Assembly: GCA_046496945.1 (NCBI GenBank)
Contig: JAWOGL010000276.1
Location: 1-5,440 of the forward strand
Direction of reading: 5' to 3'
DNA: 5,440 nt
Source: Desulfonatronovibrio sp046496945
GTDB taxonomy: Bacteria; Desulfobacterota; Desulfovibrionia; Desulfovibrionales; Desulfonatronovibrionaceae
Part shown: positions 5,356-5,440 of the stretch, in pieces
Numbering within the stretch: the first letter of the stretch is position 1
How the letters are laid out: every line of letters begins with the position of its first letter
Program-made: the position numbers and the translations under genes
The notes under the pieces: model-generated
Database searches by the model: none
What the model was told of the DNA's origin: nothing
The model's input: the letters and a program-made list of their open reading frames with translations, nothing else

Positions 5356-5440
5356 TTATGCAGACTGATTGTTTCTTTTTAATCTGTTAATCAAAGGCCA
5401 TATCTGTTTTCCACTCTTTCCAGACATTGCCCACAAGTCC
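5356..5440 (-). CDS. Possible C-terminal end of an upstream gene (partial)
   Basis: A minus-strand frame enters from the right edge and reads DLWAMSGKSGKQIWPLINRL then KRNNQSA, ending in TAA at 5356-5358, just ahead of the inverted repeat. Two other frames are also open from the edge: one ends ...GNVWKEWKTDMAFD at 5387, the other reads TCGQCLERVENRYGL and ends at 5391. The longest frame is favoured by its length and by the hairpin that directly follows its stop, but the 27 visible codons do not settle it. No function can be named. Confidence 0.35.
   Translation of the reverse strand, partial: DLWAMSGKSGKQIWPLINRLKRNNQSA

Noticed and set aside
5309..5357. Intrinsic terminator reading on the plus strand (stem followed by TATTTTT)
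   Set aside because: No plus-strand gene lies upstream, and all nearby genes are transcribed the other way; kept only as an inverted repeat.

Overview
The window looks like chromosomal DNA of a mid-GC sulfate-reducing (Desulfovibrionales-like) bacterium. This is inferred from three things: a DsrE-family protein, a cytosolic Ser/Thr kinase fused to a DUF1566 (Lcl) domain, and the general character of the proteins. No marker gene fixes the lineage. All convincing genes are on the minus strand except one at 855-1322. There is no tRNA, rRNA, CRISPR array or transposase gene.

Left part (1-1322): a minus-strand threonylcarbamoyl-AMP synthase gene (yrdC/tsaC family) faces away from a small plus-strand gene of unknown function. 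The small gene is preceded by an almost perfect sigma-54 (-24/-12) promoter, TGGCAGG-N4-TTGCT, about 55 bases before its start codon, and by a strong ribosome binding site. It is the only gene here with a recognisable alternative-sigma promoter.

Middle (1323-2814): the thpR gene (RNA 2',3'-cyclic phosphodiesterase) lies 35 bases downstream of a gene for an unrecognised 155-residue protein. Upstream of that is a gene-free stretch of about 390 bases (2425-2814). It contains a composite REP/MITE-like block (2505-2606) made of two hairpins with imperfect terminal inverted repeats, plus a separate 8-bp hairpin near the end of the kinase gene.

Right part (2815-5440): three closely spaced minus-strand genes form a probable operon, in transcription order a DsrE-family sulfur-relay-like protein, a calcineurin-like metallophosphoesterase and a Ser/Thr kinase with a C-terminal DUF1566 domain. 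The phosphoesterase stop and kinase start are four bases apart, and the kinase ribosome binding site lies within the end of the phosphoesterase gene, so translational coupling is likely. A perfect 15-bp inverted repeat lies just before the DsrE ribosome binding site. Beyond it, an open frame that runs off the right edge is probably the end of another gene.

The candidates for undescribed biology are the sigma-54-driven orphan gene and the kinase/phosphoesterase/DsrE module. Both proposals are inferences from sequence and context.
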